Below, piece by piece: positions 33,975-43,765 of a DNA stretch of 64,000 nucleotides. This DNA is from Pseudidiomarina sp. CB1 (GTDB lineage Bacteria > Pseudomonadota > Gammaproteobacteria > Enterobacterales > Alteromonadaceae), in contig NZ_JANTPU010000001.1 in NCBI RefSeq assembly GCF_024752025.1, forward strand, positions 1,674,001 to 1,738,000, read 5' to 3'. Within the stretch, counting starts at the first letter, position 1, and each line of letters opens with the position of its first letter. The notes below the pieces were generated by a model that was given only the letters and a program-made list of their open reading frames with translations, was not told where the DNA came from and searched no databases. The translations under genes were made by a program, and so were the position numbers.

Positions 33975-34612
33975 ATAAGGAGCAGATCAATGTACTTATA
34001 AGGATTATTGTTCGCGTAGGTATAGCGGTTAAAGCTATGCCCATCGCGGAATCCAATAGGATCGTTACTGTAAAAACGACCGATAACTGGATCATAGTAT
34101 CGTGCCTGCATATACGTCAGCTCAAGGTCATCGTCTTCCAAATGACCTGTGTAGCCGAGACCATCCGACTGCTGTGGCGCATCGTTATAGCGCGCTACCA
34201 GTTGCGAGCCTAAATGGTAATACTCAATGTAATTGCCATTCCTGTAGGTCGCCAGTAACGTCCCCTGTTGGTTATACAGGCTGTAGGTCTTAATTCCACC
34301 CGAGGTTTTCGACACGCGTCGACCATGACCATCATATTGATAGGTGATACCATCAGAGCTGATTAAACGGTTAGTCCGATTATAGTTAAAACTACGCGTT
34401 CCATTTGAAGTCACACTGCCACGGCTGTCATAGCTAAAGGTTCGCGAAACTGCACCCGACACACTAGCCAATCGATTGGAGCTATTGTAGTGATAATTGA
34501 TATTTTCGTTCCCTACGGTCTTACTGATGATGTTGCCAAGCGCATCATAACTAAAATAACCGCTACTGTAATCCCCCCGAAAAATCAGCGCAGTCATAAA
34601 TAGAATGCTCAA
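33971..34612 (-). pseudogene. RHS-repeat core fragment, truncated at both ends
   Basis: The frame encodes YD-repeats (FSYDALGNIISK, FSYDSRGSVTSNG, YQYDGHGRR) and the RHS-associated core signature (LGYTGHLEDDDLELTYMQARYYDPVIGRFYSNDPIGFRDG). RHS proteins are over 1000 residues long and end in a toxic domain; here about 200 residues remain. At the left the homology stops after NPYKYID, at about 33986, and runs into the copper-operon promoter. At the right it fuses to unrelated sequence next to the abiEii relic. It is a recombination scar, not a working gene. Confidence 0.85.
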
Positions 34613-35059
34613 CTCACTAACAAGGCGGCAAGCTTTTCCATCTGTAGTTGATAAACCTCTGGGCTCTCTCTTTTAAACTTCGCCAAATTCATCAACTTCC
34701 ATTTTACCGATGGAAATTGATGATAATCATAAACAGACCAGTCCGGTTCTAAGCCGTTAAAACTAAGCAGAAATTGCTTATCCGCCTCGTTCAAACTCCG
34801 ACGTATCGTCTTTATCAGCTTGTTTCGTGTTGCTTCAAAATCAGTATAATTAAATACAACATTACTCATGCCTTCAAACCGGTTCTCAAAAGCTGCCCTT
34901 TGGTCAAGTAAGTTGAGGGCAAGCATTTCATGTGTTGGTCGATTGCTACTAATCAGCGCGAATAACAAGCCCCGTTTGATTTCATCAGTAAACTTCTTTC
35001 GCAATTTCCGGCAACACATCGAGTAGCAGCTTTACCTGTCTTTTATAAGCTTCGTTCAT
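34609..35059 (-). pseudogene. abiEii: AbiEii-like nucleotidyltransferase toxin, internally deleted
   Basis: The minus strand begins with an AbiEii N-terminus (MNEAYKRQVKLLLDVLPEIAKE) from the ATG at 35059, and the C-terminal part appears in another frame (RPTHEMLALNLLDQ, then FNGLEPDW and VKWKLMNL). The middle, which should hold the nucleotidyltransferase GS..D motifs, is missing and the join is out of frame. The toxin is therefore dead. The ATG overlaps the stop of the upstream abiEi relic (ATGA), as in intact AbiE operons. Confidence 0.75.
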
Positions 35060-35407
35060 TCCATTAACTCCAGTTCCTTTGGTACAGTGATTTGGTATTT
35101 CGGGATGTAAACACCGTTGGCTACTATCGCACGCTTACCCGAGCCTAGGTTTACACTGCTTAAATCAAGATATTGCACCCAGTCGTGATTTGCTTTCTCG
35201 GCCAGATAAAGAAATAAGCGTTTCACTTTTGTCGCCATAGCGTATTAATGCACCCGCCCCGATGCTCTCAAACCACTGGCTTTTTTTATAGCGTTGCTGC
35301 AAGTCGAGGCTGTAGCCATTTTCAACAAGCCAAGATGAACAGAGCACGACGCCCAATGGTTGGGAGCTCAGCAGCCGGTTTAATTTTGATGATATATCCG
35401 CACTCAT
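35056..35407 (-). pseudogene. abiEi: AbiEi-like antitoxin, internally deleted and frameshifted
   Basis: The N-terminal segment (35407 downwards; SSKLNRLLSSQPLGVVL, GAGALIRYGDK) is a typical AbiEi winged-helix start. The C-terminal segment, from about 35238 in another frame (KRLFLYLAEKANHDW, LGSGKRAIVANG, KYQITVPKEL), is the usual AbiEi end. About 150 central residues are missing between RYGDK and KRLFLYL, and the reading frame changes at the join. Both AbiE genes thus carry a similar internal deletion, while their shared promoter region is preserved. Confidence 0.75.
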
Positions 35408-35410
35408 GGT

Positions 35411-35445
35411 ACCAACCTGTTAATCATTTCAAACTACAGGTTGGT
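35411..35445. promoter_or_regulatory. Perfect inverted repeat, probable AbiEi operator
   Basis: ACCAACCTGT (35411-35420) and ACAGGTTGGT (35436-35445) are exact inverted copies, 15 bases apart, four bases upstream of the abiEi start. AbiEi antitoxins are known to repress their operon by binding inverted repeats; this pair fits that role. Confidence 0.65.
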
Positions 35446-35800
35446 TTATATTTTCAATTATGTCAGTACTAATGGTGCTAATTTTTATTAAATTTCAAAC
35501 CCCAAAGCCTATCGAGGATTTAGATAAATTGTCACCCAACTAAATATTTCCTGTTCCTTCTGGCCTAAAACCAAGCCAAAAAGGTGGAATTTTTTCCACC
35601 TAAAAACTCAGGTTTTTCGGAAGGTTCAGAATTTTTTGTCGCGAGGCAAAGGTCAAAAATTGAAATTTCGGGGTCGGTTTTCTGTGACCAATTTTGTCAT
35701 TAAACGGTCTAAAAAGAGTCGGTTTCGACGCCAAACAAAAAGTCAAAACACCGCTTAAGCCCCTGCTACACCTAGCTTTAACGATTTACCACCGAACCCG
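35446..35800. other. Non-coding end of the island
   Basis: There is no gene. A perfect hairpin, GGTGGAA-TTTT-TTCCACC, lies at 35583-35600, flanked by A- and T-runs, and may be a terminator. The rest is AT-rich DNA leading to the tRNA scar. Confidence 0.4.
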
Positions 35801-35853
<53 letters not shown>

Positions 35854-36113
35854 TTTTTTACTGACCTGTAGCGATTGCCTTCGTTTAGGCTAAATTAAGT
35901 CTCAAAAACACGAGCAGCTTCCTTTACCACAATATCAGTTCAATCCTCCGTCACTAAGATTTCACTATGCGCAAAAACGTGTGGTTATATACACTGAAGC
36001 GAAAGCGCGTTAGTTTTATGTACACTTACAGGTATTACCAAGAGAAACCTAAATGCATATACGAGCGCTAGCCGTGCGACATATCCTTATGAACCCGAGG
36101 TAGTCATAGACTT
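35854..36113. other. Non-coding stretch right of the tRNA scar
   Basis: A T-run (TTTTTT) follows the CCA directly. No gene is visible; the end should contain the promoter of the SLC13-type transporter, but I see no clear boxes. Confidence 0.35.
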
Positions 36114-37940
36114 ATGACTTTAGATCAGTGGCTTATTATCGGCATTCTGCTGGCAACCGTGATGATGTTTTTGCTCGGTCGCTGGCGGCACGACATGGTT
36201 GCTTTGGCGGCGCTTTTAGCTTGTGTTATTGCTGGGCTCGTCGATGGTACGGCAGCGTTCAACGGCTTTGGTCATCCAGCCGTCATCACGGTGGCCTGTG
36301 TGCTCATATTGAGTCAAGGTCTACAAAATTCAGGCGCGGTTGATGCACTAACACGCGTCGCTTTGCCAGCGAATGCAGGCGCGACCGTGAGCATTAGCGC
36401 CCTGATCGGTTTAGGTGCCCTGCTCTCGGGCTTTATGAATAACGTCGGCGCTATGGCGTTGCTAATGCCCGTTGCCGTGCATGTTTCGCAACGGCTCGAG
36501 CTGACTGCGGGGCAAGTGCTGATGCCGCTCGCCTTCGGTACCATTCTAGGAGGCATGACCACGCTGGTAGGAACTCCACCTAACATCATTGTGTCCGGCT
36601 TTCGAGAAGAAGCAGGCTTAGGTAGTTTCGGTATGTTTGATTTCACTCCGATTGGCCTTGCCGTGGCGGCTGCAGGTGTGATTTTTATCGCAGTCATTGG
36701 CTGGCGATTCGTGCCTGCACGCAAACAATCGGGACTCGAAGGCTTTGAGTCAGGTGCTTACATCACCGAAGTTCGGGTCGAAGACGACAGCAAAGCTGAC
36801 GGCCTAGCGTTACATGAAATCGAGGCTGAACTTAAAGATATCGATGCACAAATAATTGGCATTGTGCAACACGAAGTCGAGATCATTGCTGCAAATCCTG
36901 GGCGTCGCGTTCATGCTGGCGACATATTGATGCTCGAAGCGGAAGCCGACGCGCTCAAGGATGTCTTATCCATTCTGGGTCTCAAGCTTGAAGAGTCGGT
37001 CGAAGATGACGAAGAAGGGACTGACGCTAACGAGCACACCAAATCCGAACAAGAAGATGGCGACAGCGAAGAAAGCAAAAAAAGCGAGATCGCTCTATTT
37101 GAGTTAGTCGTTCAACCTAGCTCCCGACTCGTTGGACACTCCGCCAAAGACATCCTTTTGCGCACGCGGTATGGCATTAACTTGCTCGCTTTTTCACGCG
37201 AGGGTAAGCGCTCGATGAAGCGGCTGCGAGCAATAAACTTCCAATCGGGTGATTTGCTGCTGATGCAAGGTCCACCGGAGGCAATTGCTGAGTTTGCCGC
37301 CGACAACGGCTGTGTGCCATTAGCGCAACGCGATCTCCGCATTCCAAGCAACGCCAAAATCTGGCAGGCCAGCTCCGTCATGCTCGGCGCTATCGCTGTC
37401 GCCGCATTGGGGTGGCTCCCAGCGGCAGTGTCGTTTGCCCTAGGTGTACTCGCGTCAATGGCATTGGGCACGGTGTCGCTACGAAAAGTCTACGAAGCCG
37501 TCGACTGGCCGGTCATTGTTCTTTTGGGGGCATTAATTCCAGTTGCCGGGGCAATGGAATCAACAGGAACCGCGGCGCTCATCGCCACTTTCTTGGTCGA
37601 TAGCGTTGCGCAAGGCAACGCCATCATTGGTTTGCTGGCTATTTTGTTAGTGACGATGTTCTTGTCCGACTTAATGAATAATGCCGCCACCGCAGCGGTC
37701 ATGTGCCCCATCGCCATCAGCATTTCGTCCGTACTCAACGTCAACCCCGATTCATTTCTGATGGCCGTTGCCATTGGCGCTTCTTGTGCGTTTTTAACAC
37801 CGATTGGGCATCAGAATAATACTTTGATACTGGGCCCTGGCGGCTTCCGCTTCGGCGACTACTGGAAGCTGGGCCTACCCGTTCAAGTGCTCGTCATCGC
37901 CGTTTCAATGCCGCTGCTTCTGGTCGTGTGGCCGCTCTAG
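36114..37940 (+). CDS. SLC13-family permease with RCK_C (TrkA-C) domains
   Basis: The 608-residue inner-membrane protein has two blocks of about six helices separated by a soluble region (about residues 205-400) that holds two TrkA-C-like domains and an acidic linker (EEGTDANEHTKSEQEDGD). GTPPNIIVSG and the closing NNTLILGPGG are typical of divalent anion:Na+ symporters (DASS/SLC13), which carry sulfate or dicarboxylates. It is the first gene to the right of the island scar. Confidence 0.85.
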   Translation: MTLDQWLIIGILLATVMMFLLGRWRHDMVALAALLACVIAGLVDGTAAFNGFGHPAVITVACVLILSQGLQNSGAVDALTRVALPANAGATVSISALIGLGALLSGFMNNVGAMALLMPVAVHVSQRLELTAGQVLMPLAFGTILGGMTTLVGTPPNIIVSGFREEAGLGSFGMFDFTPIGLAVAAAGVIFIAVIGWRFVPARKQSGLEGFESGAYITEVRVEDDSKADGLALHEIEAELKDIDAQIIGIVQHEVEIIAANPGRRVHAGDILMLEAEADALKDVLSILGLKLEESVEDDEEGTDANEHTKSEQEDGDSEESKKSEIALFELVVQPSSRLVGHSAKDILLRTRYGINLLAFSREGKRSMKRLRAINFQSGDLLLMQGPPEAIAEFAADNGCVPLAQRDLRIPSNAKIWQASSVMLGAIAVAALGWLPAAVSFALGVLASMALGTVSLRKVYEAVDWPVIVLLGALIPVAGAMESTGTAALIATFLVDSVAQGNAIIGLLAILLVTMFLSDLMNNAATAAVMCPIAISISSVLNVNPDSFLMAVAIGASCAFLTPIGHQNNTLILGPGGFRFGDYWKLGLPVQVLVIAVSMPLLLVVWPL

Positions 37941-37948
37941 CGAGCCAT

Positions 37949-38776
37949 CTAGAAAATGTAAATAAACCCGACGCCTAACTCCGCTTCATAGTTGTTGCGC
38001 GCGATTGGGCTCTCTTCAACGTCGCTGCTGTAACGCTCATAAAGTCCCTCAACGTAAATCAGCCAGTTCTCATTGAGGTATTGGCGATAGTTGTAATGTA
38101 GGCCAAACGAGCGTAGGCCACTATCCAAATAGGTTTCATCGAGTCCAGATGCTGCGGCCTGTGAGGCGGTGATGCCAAAGTCTCGGTTGGCGCGTTCGCT
38201 GTCGTGATAGACCGCAACAAGCGCCAGTTCAGAGCCGGTGCCGTCATTTTGTTCGCCAAAGCGGCGGCCGACACCGAAAATACCAATGTTGCCGTTGTCA
38301 CCAGTGATGACCCGGCCATCTAACCAATAGCGCCAATCGGCATCGAAGGCGCGACGTGCTTGCAGCACAATCTCTGTGCCTTCTTCGGTATCGCCAAGGC
38401 CATCCAAGTAACCTTCATCGGAGTCACCTTCTTCGCGGCCCTCTTCAAAGGCAACAGTAGCCTCAAACAGCCAATTGTCAGCGCGTAGACCCCGCCAGCC
38501 CAAGGCCTCACCGGCAAAGTAGAAAATATTATCACCGCTACGCCATTGCACTGCGCCAGCAGGATCGACTTCGAAACCAAATTCATCTGAACCTTCGTAG
38601 GCAGACTCGTATTCAATCCCCCCTCCGAGTCCGAAGGCCCAACCATTCTCACCCTTCGTGAAGTCATCCAACGACGGTAACGGCACCAATGCGGTTTCTT
38701 TTTCCTGTGCTAATGCTGCTTGTTGGGCGAGCCCAACTAGGCACAATGCTAAAAATAAGCCAGTATACGTTTTCAT
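37949..38776 (-). CDS. MipA/OmpV-family outer-membrane protein
   Basis: The 275-residue protein has a signal peptide cut after ALAQ and then beta-strands typical of MipA/OmpV: GWAFGLGGGIEYESAYEGSD near the start, a central barrel, and a terminal aromatic strand GVGFIYIF. These outer-membrane proteins scaffold peptidoglycan enzymes or act as channels. It converges on the SLC13 gene with eight bases between. Confidence 0.88.
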   Translation of the reverse strand: MKTYTGLFLALCLVGLAQQAALAQEKETALVPLPSLDDFTKGENGWAFGLGGGIEYESAYEGSDEFGFEVDPAGAVQWRSGDNIFYFAGEALGWRGLRADNWLFEATVAFEEGREEGDSDEGYLDGLGDTEEGTEIVLQARRAFDADWRYWLDGRVITGDNGNIGIFGVGRRFGEQNDGTGSELALVAVYHDSERANRDFGITASQAAASGLDETYLDSGLRSFGLHYNYRQYLNENWLIYVEGLYERYSSDVEESPIARNNYEAELGVGFIYIF

Positions 38777-38955
38777 GTCGGCGTCACTCCAGAAGGTGTG
38801 GGTCAGTAATGACTACTTATCAATGATAGCAGAACGTACGAATTTTAAGATGAGATCACACAGCACACCCGAATTCGCGAATTGAATCTTTCACACTAAA
38901 CTAATGTCTGACGTTGTGGCGTAGTAAGAGTGCGAACTTTTAACAAGGCGGAAGT

Positions 38956-39693
38956 GTGCTTAAACCCAAAATAGTGAGCCCTAAGCAGTTCATCCACGAA
39001 CAACCTATTGTCCATGGTGAAGCGTTTGGTGTGCTGTGCTGGAATACTCAGAAGCTTACTGAGACGCCAGAGTTTCAGCGTACTCTGGAACGCGTTTTAA
39101 CTGACTTTCCTTGTTTATTTTTATTACTTCAAGAAGCGAAGTTGAGAGCTAAAGACAATTGGCTATTGCCCCATTGGTCTTATGCTGTTGCGCCGAATAT
39201 ACAAACACGTCGCTCTATTTATGGCGTACTCACGGCAAGCCAGTTTGCGTTTAGGGAGGCGCAAGCACGACTCAGCCGAAAGCGCGAAGGTCTGTTCGCT
39301 ACCCACAAAAGTTATATGCTTTCTTATCATGCGTTAGCAGAGGGTGGCTCACTTTTAGTCGTCAATGTCCACGCGATCAACTTTGTTCGTACTAACCAAT
39401 TTTCCCAAGAAATAGAGCTCATTAAAGAAGATTTATTAGAACACAAGGGGCCACTCATTGTGGCTGGTGATTTTAACGTGTGGAGCCGTCAACGCCGCTT
39501 AAGTTTGCTGCAATTTTGTCAAAGTGTCGGCCTCAAGCAAGCTATTATGGCCGACCCTCACCTTATCAAAACCTATCGGCAACACCCGCTCGATTTCATC
39601 TTCTATCGCGACCTTACCCTGCAAGAAACCTCAGCGATCGATACCAGCAAGGTGTCCGACCATAACCCCCTTTATGCACGCTTTACGTTGTAG
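38956..39693 (+). CDS. Endonuclease/exonuclease/phosphatase-family protein
   Basis: The 245-residue protein has the EEP fold: GVLCWNTQK (Asn), FLLLQEAKL (Glu), VAGDFNVWS (Asp/Asn) and a final VSDHNPLYA (Asp-His) supply the metal and catalytic residues. Similar to small YafD-type proteins, it would hydrolyse phosphodiesters. GTG start at 38956 after AAGGCGG. It converges with the oxygenase gene, seven bases apart. Confidence 0.85.
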   Translation: MLKPKIVSPKQFIHEQPIVHGEAFGVLCWNTQKLTETPEFQRTLERVLTDFPCLFLLLQEAKLRAKDNWLLPHWSYAVAPNIQTRRSIYGVLTASQFAFREAQARLSRKREGLFATHKSYMLSYHALAEGGSLLVVNVHAINFVRTNQFSQEIELIKEDLLEHKGPLIVAGDFNVWSRQRRLSLLQFCQSVGLKQAIMADPHLIKTYRQHPLDFIFYRDLTLQETSAIDTSKVSDHNPLYARFTL

Positions 39694-39700
39694 CGCACCT

Positions 39701-40750
39701 TCAAACGCGACATTCGTCGCAAATATCAGCCGTTGGCATGTACGCAAAGTTTTTCGCGAGCAAATCCCGTAAAGGGTCGTCGCAATAATGTTTGCGAGTC
39801 ACGTGCATGTGCGAACGTAAGCGCCCTTTCAACACGTTGTTGCCGACATCGGTGAGCAACGGATTATTCGGGTCTATCGAAGGCCCTGTTGCTCGTGCCT
39901 TTAGCTCAGGCGGTAATGACAGCACCGGTACGGTCGCTGACAATTGCGCCGCCATAAAGAACGCAATCGAATAACGTTCAACGCCTTGCGTTGGACTCTC
40001 AACTTTGTGATTTGTTGCTTTCAAGAAGCCATTCGACGCAAGCTCCAACAGTTCGCCGATATTCACCACCAATGCCCCTGGAATAGGCTCGACATCGACC
40101 CACTCATTACCTCGCTCCACCTTGAGACCACTTTGTGAATCTTGCATAACTAGGGTGAGATAACCCGGATCTTTGTGGGCGCCAACGCCCTGCTGCGTCG
40201 ACTGCTGCGCTGGGTAGCGAATGAGCTTGGCATGCGTGTACGGCTGCTCACCAATGGTGGCATCAAGAGCGTTGCGGTCGACGCCCAGCGATTCACATAG
40301 CTTTTGCAGCAAGTTGACGGTGATGCCACTCAGTTTATCTTGCAAGGTTAGCAACGCCGGTTTAAGTGCTGGCATTCCGTCAGGCCATAAGTTCGGGCCG
40401 ATAAGTTTTTGCCATGGCGCGCGCAGCTGTTCTGGCGCAAGCGCTCGCTCCTCATTCATCCAGTCGAACTGTTCGCGCGCATCAAGCCGACCTGCGGTCA
40501 TTTCATTGCCTACGCCGTTGTAGCCACGAAAATGTGGCGAATGAATCATATCGACCTGCTGCTTCTCTGCGGCCGAGAGCTGAAAGAATTGTTGGCTCAA
40601 TGCCAAGTAGTCTTGCTGCGCATCGCTTCCTAAACCGTGATCGACCAAGTAAAAAAAGCCCACTTCACTGGCAGCATGGCGCAACTGTGCCAAACCTTCG
40701 GCAGAATCAAGCTGTGCCATAGAAATAATCGGTAGTGTCGCAGCGTTCAT
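39701..40750 (-). CDS. 2-oxoglutarate/Fe(II)-dependent oxygenase (IPNS-like)
   Basis: The 349-residue enzyme has the DIOX_N start (LPIISMAQLDSAEGL) and the double-stranded beta-helix with HKDPG.LTLV (His and Asp ligands), HKVESP (His) and RYSIAFF (Arg for 2-oxoglutarate). Substrate unknown; the family oxidises amino acids, hormones or antibiotics. I start at ATG 40750 with GAGGAG upstream rather than at the farther in-frame ATG at 40804. The C-terminus contains DICDEC, whose cysteines may bind metal. Confidence 0.85.
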   Translation of the reverse strand: MNAATLPIISMAQLDSAEGLAQLRHAASEVGFFYLVDHGLGSDAQQDYLALSQQFFQLSAAEKQQVDMIHSPHFRGYNGVGNEMTAGRLDAREQFDWMNEERALAPEQLRAPWQKLIGPNLWPDGMPALKPALLTLQDKLSGITVNLLQKLCESLGVDRNALDATIGEQPYTHAKLIRYPAQQSTQQGVGAHKDPGYLTLVMQDSQSGLKVERGNEWVDVEPIPGALVVNIGELLELASNGFLKATNHKVESPTQGVERYSIAFFMAAQLSATVPVLSLPPELKARATGPSIDPNNPLLTDVGNNVLKGRLRSHMHVTRKHYCDDPLRDLLAKNFAYMPTADICDECRV

Positions 40751-40890
40751 AATTAAGCGCTCCTCGTTAGCGTAACTGCGCTCACTATAGGCCGCCCCGT
40801 ACAATTTATGAACGAACCAATGTTTCTAAGTTAGATTGAAATGCTATAGCAATCGATAAGATCACAAGGAAAACTGCAAGTACGTACTTC

Positions 40891-43152
40891 CTAATTTTTC
40901 GAAAAGCGTCGCTTCAGTAATAGTGAATTGCCGATCACTGATAGAGAGCTTGCGGTCATCGCAATCACACCCACCATGGGGTGCAATAAGCCGAATGCAG
41001 CAAGGGGAATCGCCGCTAGGTTGTATGCGCTGGCCCAAATTAAGTTCTGCACAATTTTGCTAAACGTTGCCTGCGATAGTTCCAATGCGTCGACAACTCC
41101 CGACAGCTCGCCGCGCACTAGGGTTACGTCAGCAGCTTCAATGGCTACATCAGCACCGGCGCCAATCGCTATGCCAACATTTGCTTGTTTTAATGCAGGT
41201 GCATCATTGATGCCATCACCAACCATAGCCACATGCTGCCCGTATATGTTTTGTAGGGCGCGAATGGCGTCAACTTTGCCCGCTGGTAAAATCTCTGCAT
41301 GTACTTCGTCAATGCCTACTTCATCAGCTACTGCCTGAGCAGCTCTTGGGTTGTCGCCTGTTATCATGACAACCTTAAGGCCACGTTGGTGCATAGCACG
41401 GATAGCATTCATCGAGTCTTGCTTAATCGTGTCGGCGACAGCGAGTACCCCAATCGCTTTGCCATCAACCGCAACGATGACTGCTGTGCTTCCGTTGTTT
41501 TCCAGCCGCATCAGATCAACATCTAGCTCAGTTAAGCCCGTCACGCCGCACTCTTCTAATAGCATACGGTTACCGATCAGGACGAATAGCTCATCAACTT
41601 TACCGGCGACGCCTCGTGCTCCCTTTGAGTTGAACTCTGTAACTTCCCCTAATCCAATGTCACGCTCTGCTGCTCCCGCAACAATGGCACGGGCAATTGG
41701 ATGCTCCGAAGCATTCTCTACAGTAGCCGCCCAAAACATTAATTGTTGGGGCGTTATGCCGTTGGCAGTAACCACTTCAATTAATTTCGGCTCACCTTTA
41801 GTAATAGTTCCGGTTTTATCAAGTACTATCACCTTGATATCTTTACACGTTTGTATGGCTTCACCAGACCGAATCAGAATGCCACGTTCAGCTCCAACTC
41901 CTGCCCCGACCATTAAAGCTGTAGGTGTTGCCAAGCCAAGCGCACAAGGGCAAGCAATCACCAGTACTGCCACGGCTGCTAACGTAGCCATTACCCAGTG
42001 TTCGGCCCCAGGCTGGACCCAGGGTAATATTGTGGCTCCCCAATGCAATAGCGGTTGTAATTGGTTCCCCCAAAGCATCCACATCACAAAACTCAACAAT
42101 GAGATGAAAATAACGAGAGGCACAAAACGTCCGGTCATACGGTCTGCAAACTCCTGTATCGGAACTCGCGAACCTTGGGCTTGCTCAACTAACTTAATCA
42201 CTTGCGACAAAAAAGTATCATCACCCACTTTGGTGACTTTCACCCGTAGGCGACCTTCTTTGTTGATGGTTGCACCGATGACCGCATCACCGTTTGATTT
42301 ATAGACTGGAACGGACTCACCGGTTGCTATAGATTCATCAAGATGACTCTCGCCCGCAACAATATCACCGTCTGTGGGTATTTTATCACCAGGCCTGATG
42401 ACCATAACATCGCCTAGCTTTAATTCTTTCACAGGGATTTCAATCTCTTGTCCGTCGCGCTCGATGTGAGCGGTTTTAGCGCCTAGCGTAAGTAGTTTCC
42501 GAATCGCTTGTGACGCTCGGCCTTTCGCTCGGGCCTCCAAATACCGACCCAGCAAATGAAATGTCATAATGGTCGCAGACATTTCAATAAACGATGTCAT
42601 CTCAAAGAAAAAGCCTAATAGCCCAATCAGGTAGGGTGGAAGACTACCCAAAGATATCAACACATCCATATTAAATGTGCGATTTATCAGTGAGCGCCAA
42701 GCAGATTTATGCGTTGCTGCCCCTCCAAACAAAAATACAACGGGGAATGCCAGTAGTGCCACGATCATTAGGTAACCCTCGATGGGGCGCCAGAACATGT
42801 GTGGCATCATCATAAGCATAATAACGGTCGTCGGAAGCCCAGCTATTAGCAGGCGCTTTCCGGCTAGCTTTAAGAAGGCTTCCTCGATTGCATGGTCTTG
42901 CGAATGGTCGTCATTTGCTAAATTGGTGATTTGCGCGACATCATAACCGGCCCGTTCAACGGCTTGCTTGATCAGCTCCATACTCGGACCATCTTGGTCC
43001 ACCGAGACGTAAACACGGTGGCTGGCAAGGCTCGTTTGAATATGTTGAACACCGTGTAACCGCGCCAAACTCGTACGCACGATTCCCGCGCAATGGTCAG
43101 AGCCCATGCCAGGCACAATCAACTGAATTTTTGTTTCAGGAGAGCTACGCAC
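40891..43152 (-). CDS. copA: Copper-exporting P1B-type ATPase with variant HMA motif
   Basis: This 753-residue ATPase has one N-terminal HMA domain, eight membrane helices, the TM6 metal motif CPCALG, the phosphorylation motif DKTGT, HP in NASEHPIA and GDGINDAPAL. CPC is the Cu(I)/Ag(I) or Cd/Zn/Pb marker, and the context favours copper. The HMA motif is GMGSDHCAG (residues 15-23): the first Cys of the usual CxxC is Ser. The start follows the His-rich neighbour, and the two form a leftward operon. Confidence 0.92.
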   Translation of the reverse strand: MRSSPETKIQLIVPGMGSDHCAGIVRTSLARLHGVQHIQTSLASHRVYVSVDQDGPSMELIKQAVERAGYDVAQITNLANDDHSQDHAIEEAFLKLAGKRLLIAGLPTTVIMLMMMPHMFWRPIEGYLMIVALLAFPVVFLFGGAATHKSAWRSLINRTFNMDVLISLGSLPPYLIGLLGFFFEMTSFIEMSATIMTFHLLGRYLEARAKGRASQAIRKLLTLGAKTAHIERDGQEIEIPVKELKLGDVMVIRPGDKIPTDGDIVAGESHLDESIATGESVPVYKSNGDAVIGATINKEGRLRVKVTKVGDDTFLSQVIKLVEQAQGSRVPIQEFADRMTGRFVPLVIFISLLSFVMWMLWGNQLQPLLHWGATILPWVQPGAEHWVMATLAAVAVLVIACPCALGLATPTALMVGAGVGAERGILIRSGEAIQTCKDIKVIVLDKTGTITKGEPKLIEVVTANGITPQQLMFWAATVENASEHPIARAIVAGAAERDIGLGEVTEFNSKGARGVAGKVDELFVLIGNRMLLEECGVTGLTELDVDLMRLENNGSTAVIVAVDGKAIGVLAVADTIKQDSMNAIRAMHQRGLKVVMITGDNPRAAQAVADEVGIDEVHAEILPAGKVDAIRALQNIYGQHVAMVGDGINDAPALKQANVGIAIGAGADVAIEAADVTLVRGELSGVVDALELSQATFSKIVQNLIWASAYNLAAIPLAAFGLLHPMVGVIAMTASSLSVIGNSLLLKRRFSKN

Positions 43153-43154
43153 AA

Positions 43155-43682
43155 TTAAAGATCTGAGAAGCGATTCGCTGTCTGCACCATTCTTTTAATT
43201 TCGTTTTCTTCAACATTCTGAATGGTTTGCAACAACTCTTTCGCGCTATCGATATCGACTCTTGTGTGCAGGTGCTCAAAGAGCTCGATAACGTGGGTAT
43301 GGTGGTCGACGGTCTTTTCCATGATATGCGGCATATCAAGTGCCTGAAACGGTGATTCACAATGTCCGTGATGGATAATAGGATGTTTATCAATATAGTC
43401 GTAACACCAAGTATTGAGAGCCTTCGCTTCCGCTGTGTTAGCGAATCCTTTAACAATGCGGGCAAGACTATCTTCATGTTCGGCTATATAACGCAAGATC
43501 AGTTTAGCGCGTTCATCTTTATTTAATTGCGCACAATGTTGTAGGCAGTCTCTCAAGTTTTCATGGAAAGCAATCGTCCAATGAAGTACATCTCGAATGG
43601 TTTCTACTTGCATTTGCAGGCTCTCACTCTTCGTAAACTTTGATGATGGTTTGTTGAGCGTATAAAAGCCAACGTGGAACAT
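43155..43682 (-). CDS. His-rich helical protein of the copper ATPase operon
   Basis: The 175-residue protein is all-helical with many histidines and cysteines (HWTIAFHENLRDCLQHC, HHGHCESPF, DHHTHVIELFEHLH), a pattern like ferritin- or hemerythrin-like metal-binding bundles, but I cannot name the family. It ends two bases before the ATPase start, so the pair is co-transcribed. An internal ATG at 43613 (MQVETIRDVL) is an alternative start. Metal sensing or storage is inferred. Confidence 0.65.
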   Translation of the reverse strand: MFHVGFYTLNKPSSKFTKSESLQMQVETIRDVLHWTIAFHENLRDCLQHCAQLNKDERAKLILRYIAEHEDSLARIVKGFANTAEAKALNTWCYDYIDKHPIIHHGHCESPFQALDMPHIMEKTVDHHTHVIELFEHLHTRVDIDSAKELLQTIQNVEENEIKRMVQTANRFSDL

Positions 43683-43765
43683 CTACTCGACTATTCCACT
43701 TATCATTGATCACGATCAAACATCCACCCAGTTCCTTTACTTCTCTGGCGCATCGGTTTGTGGTG

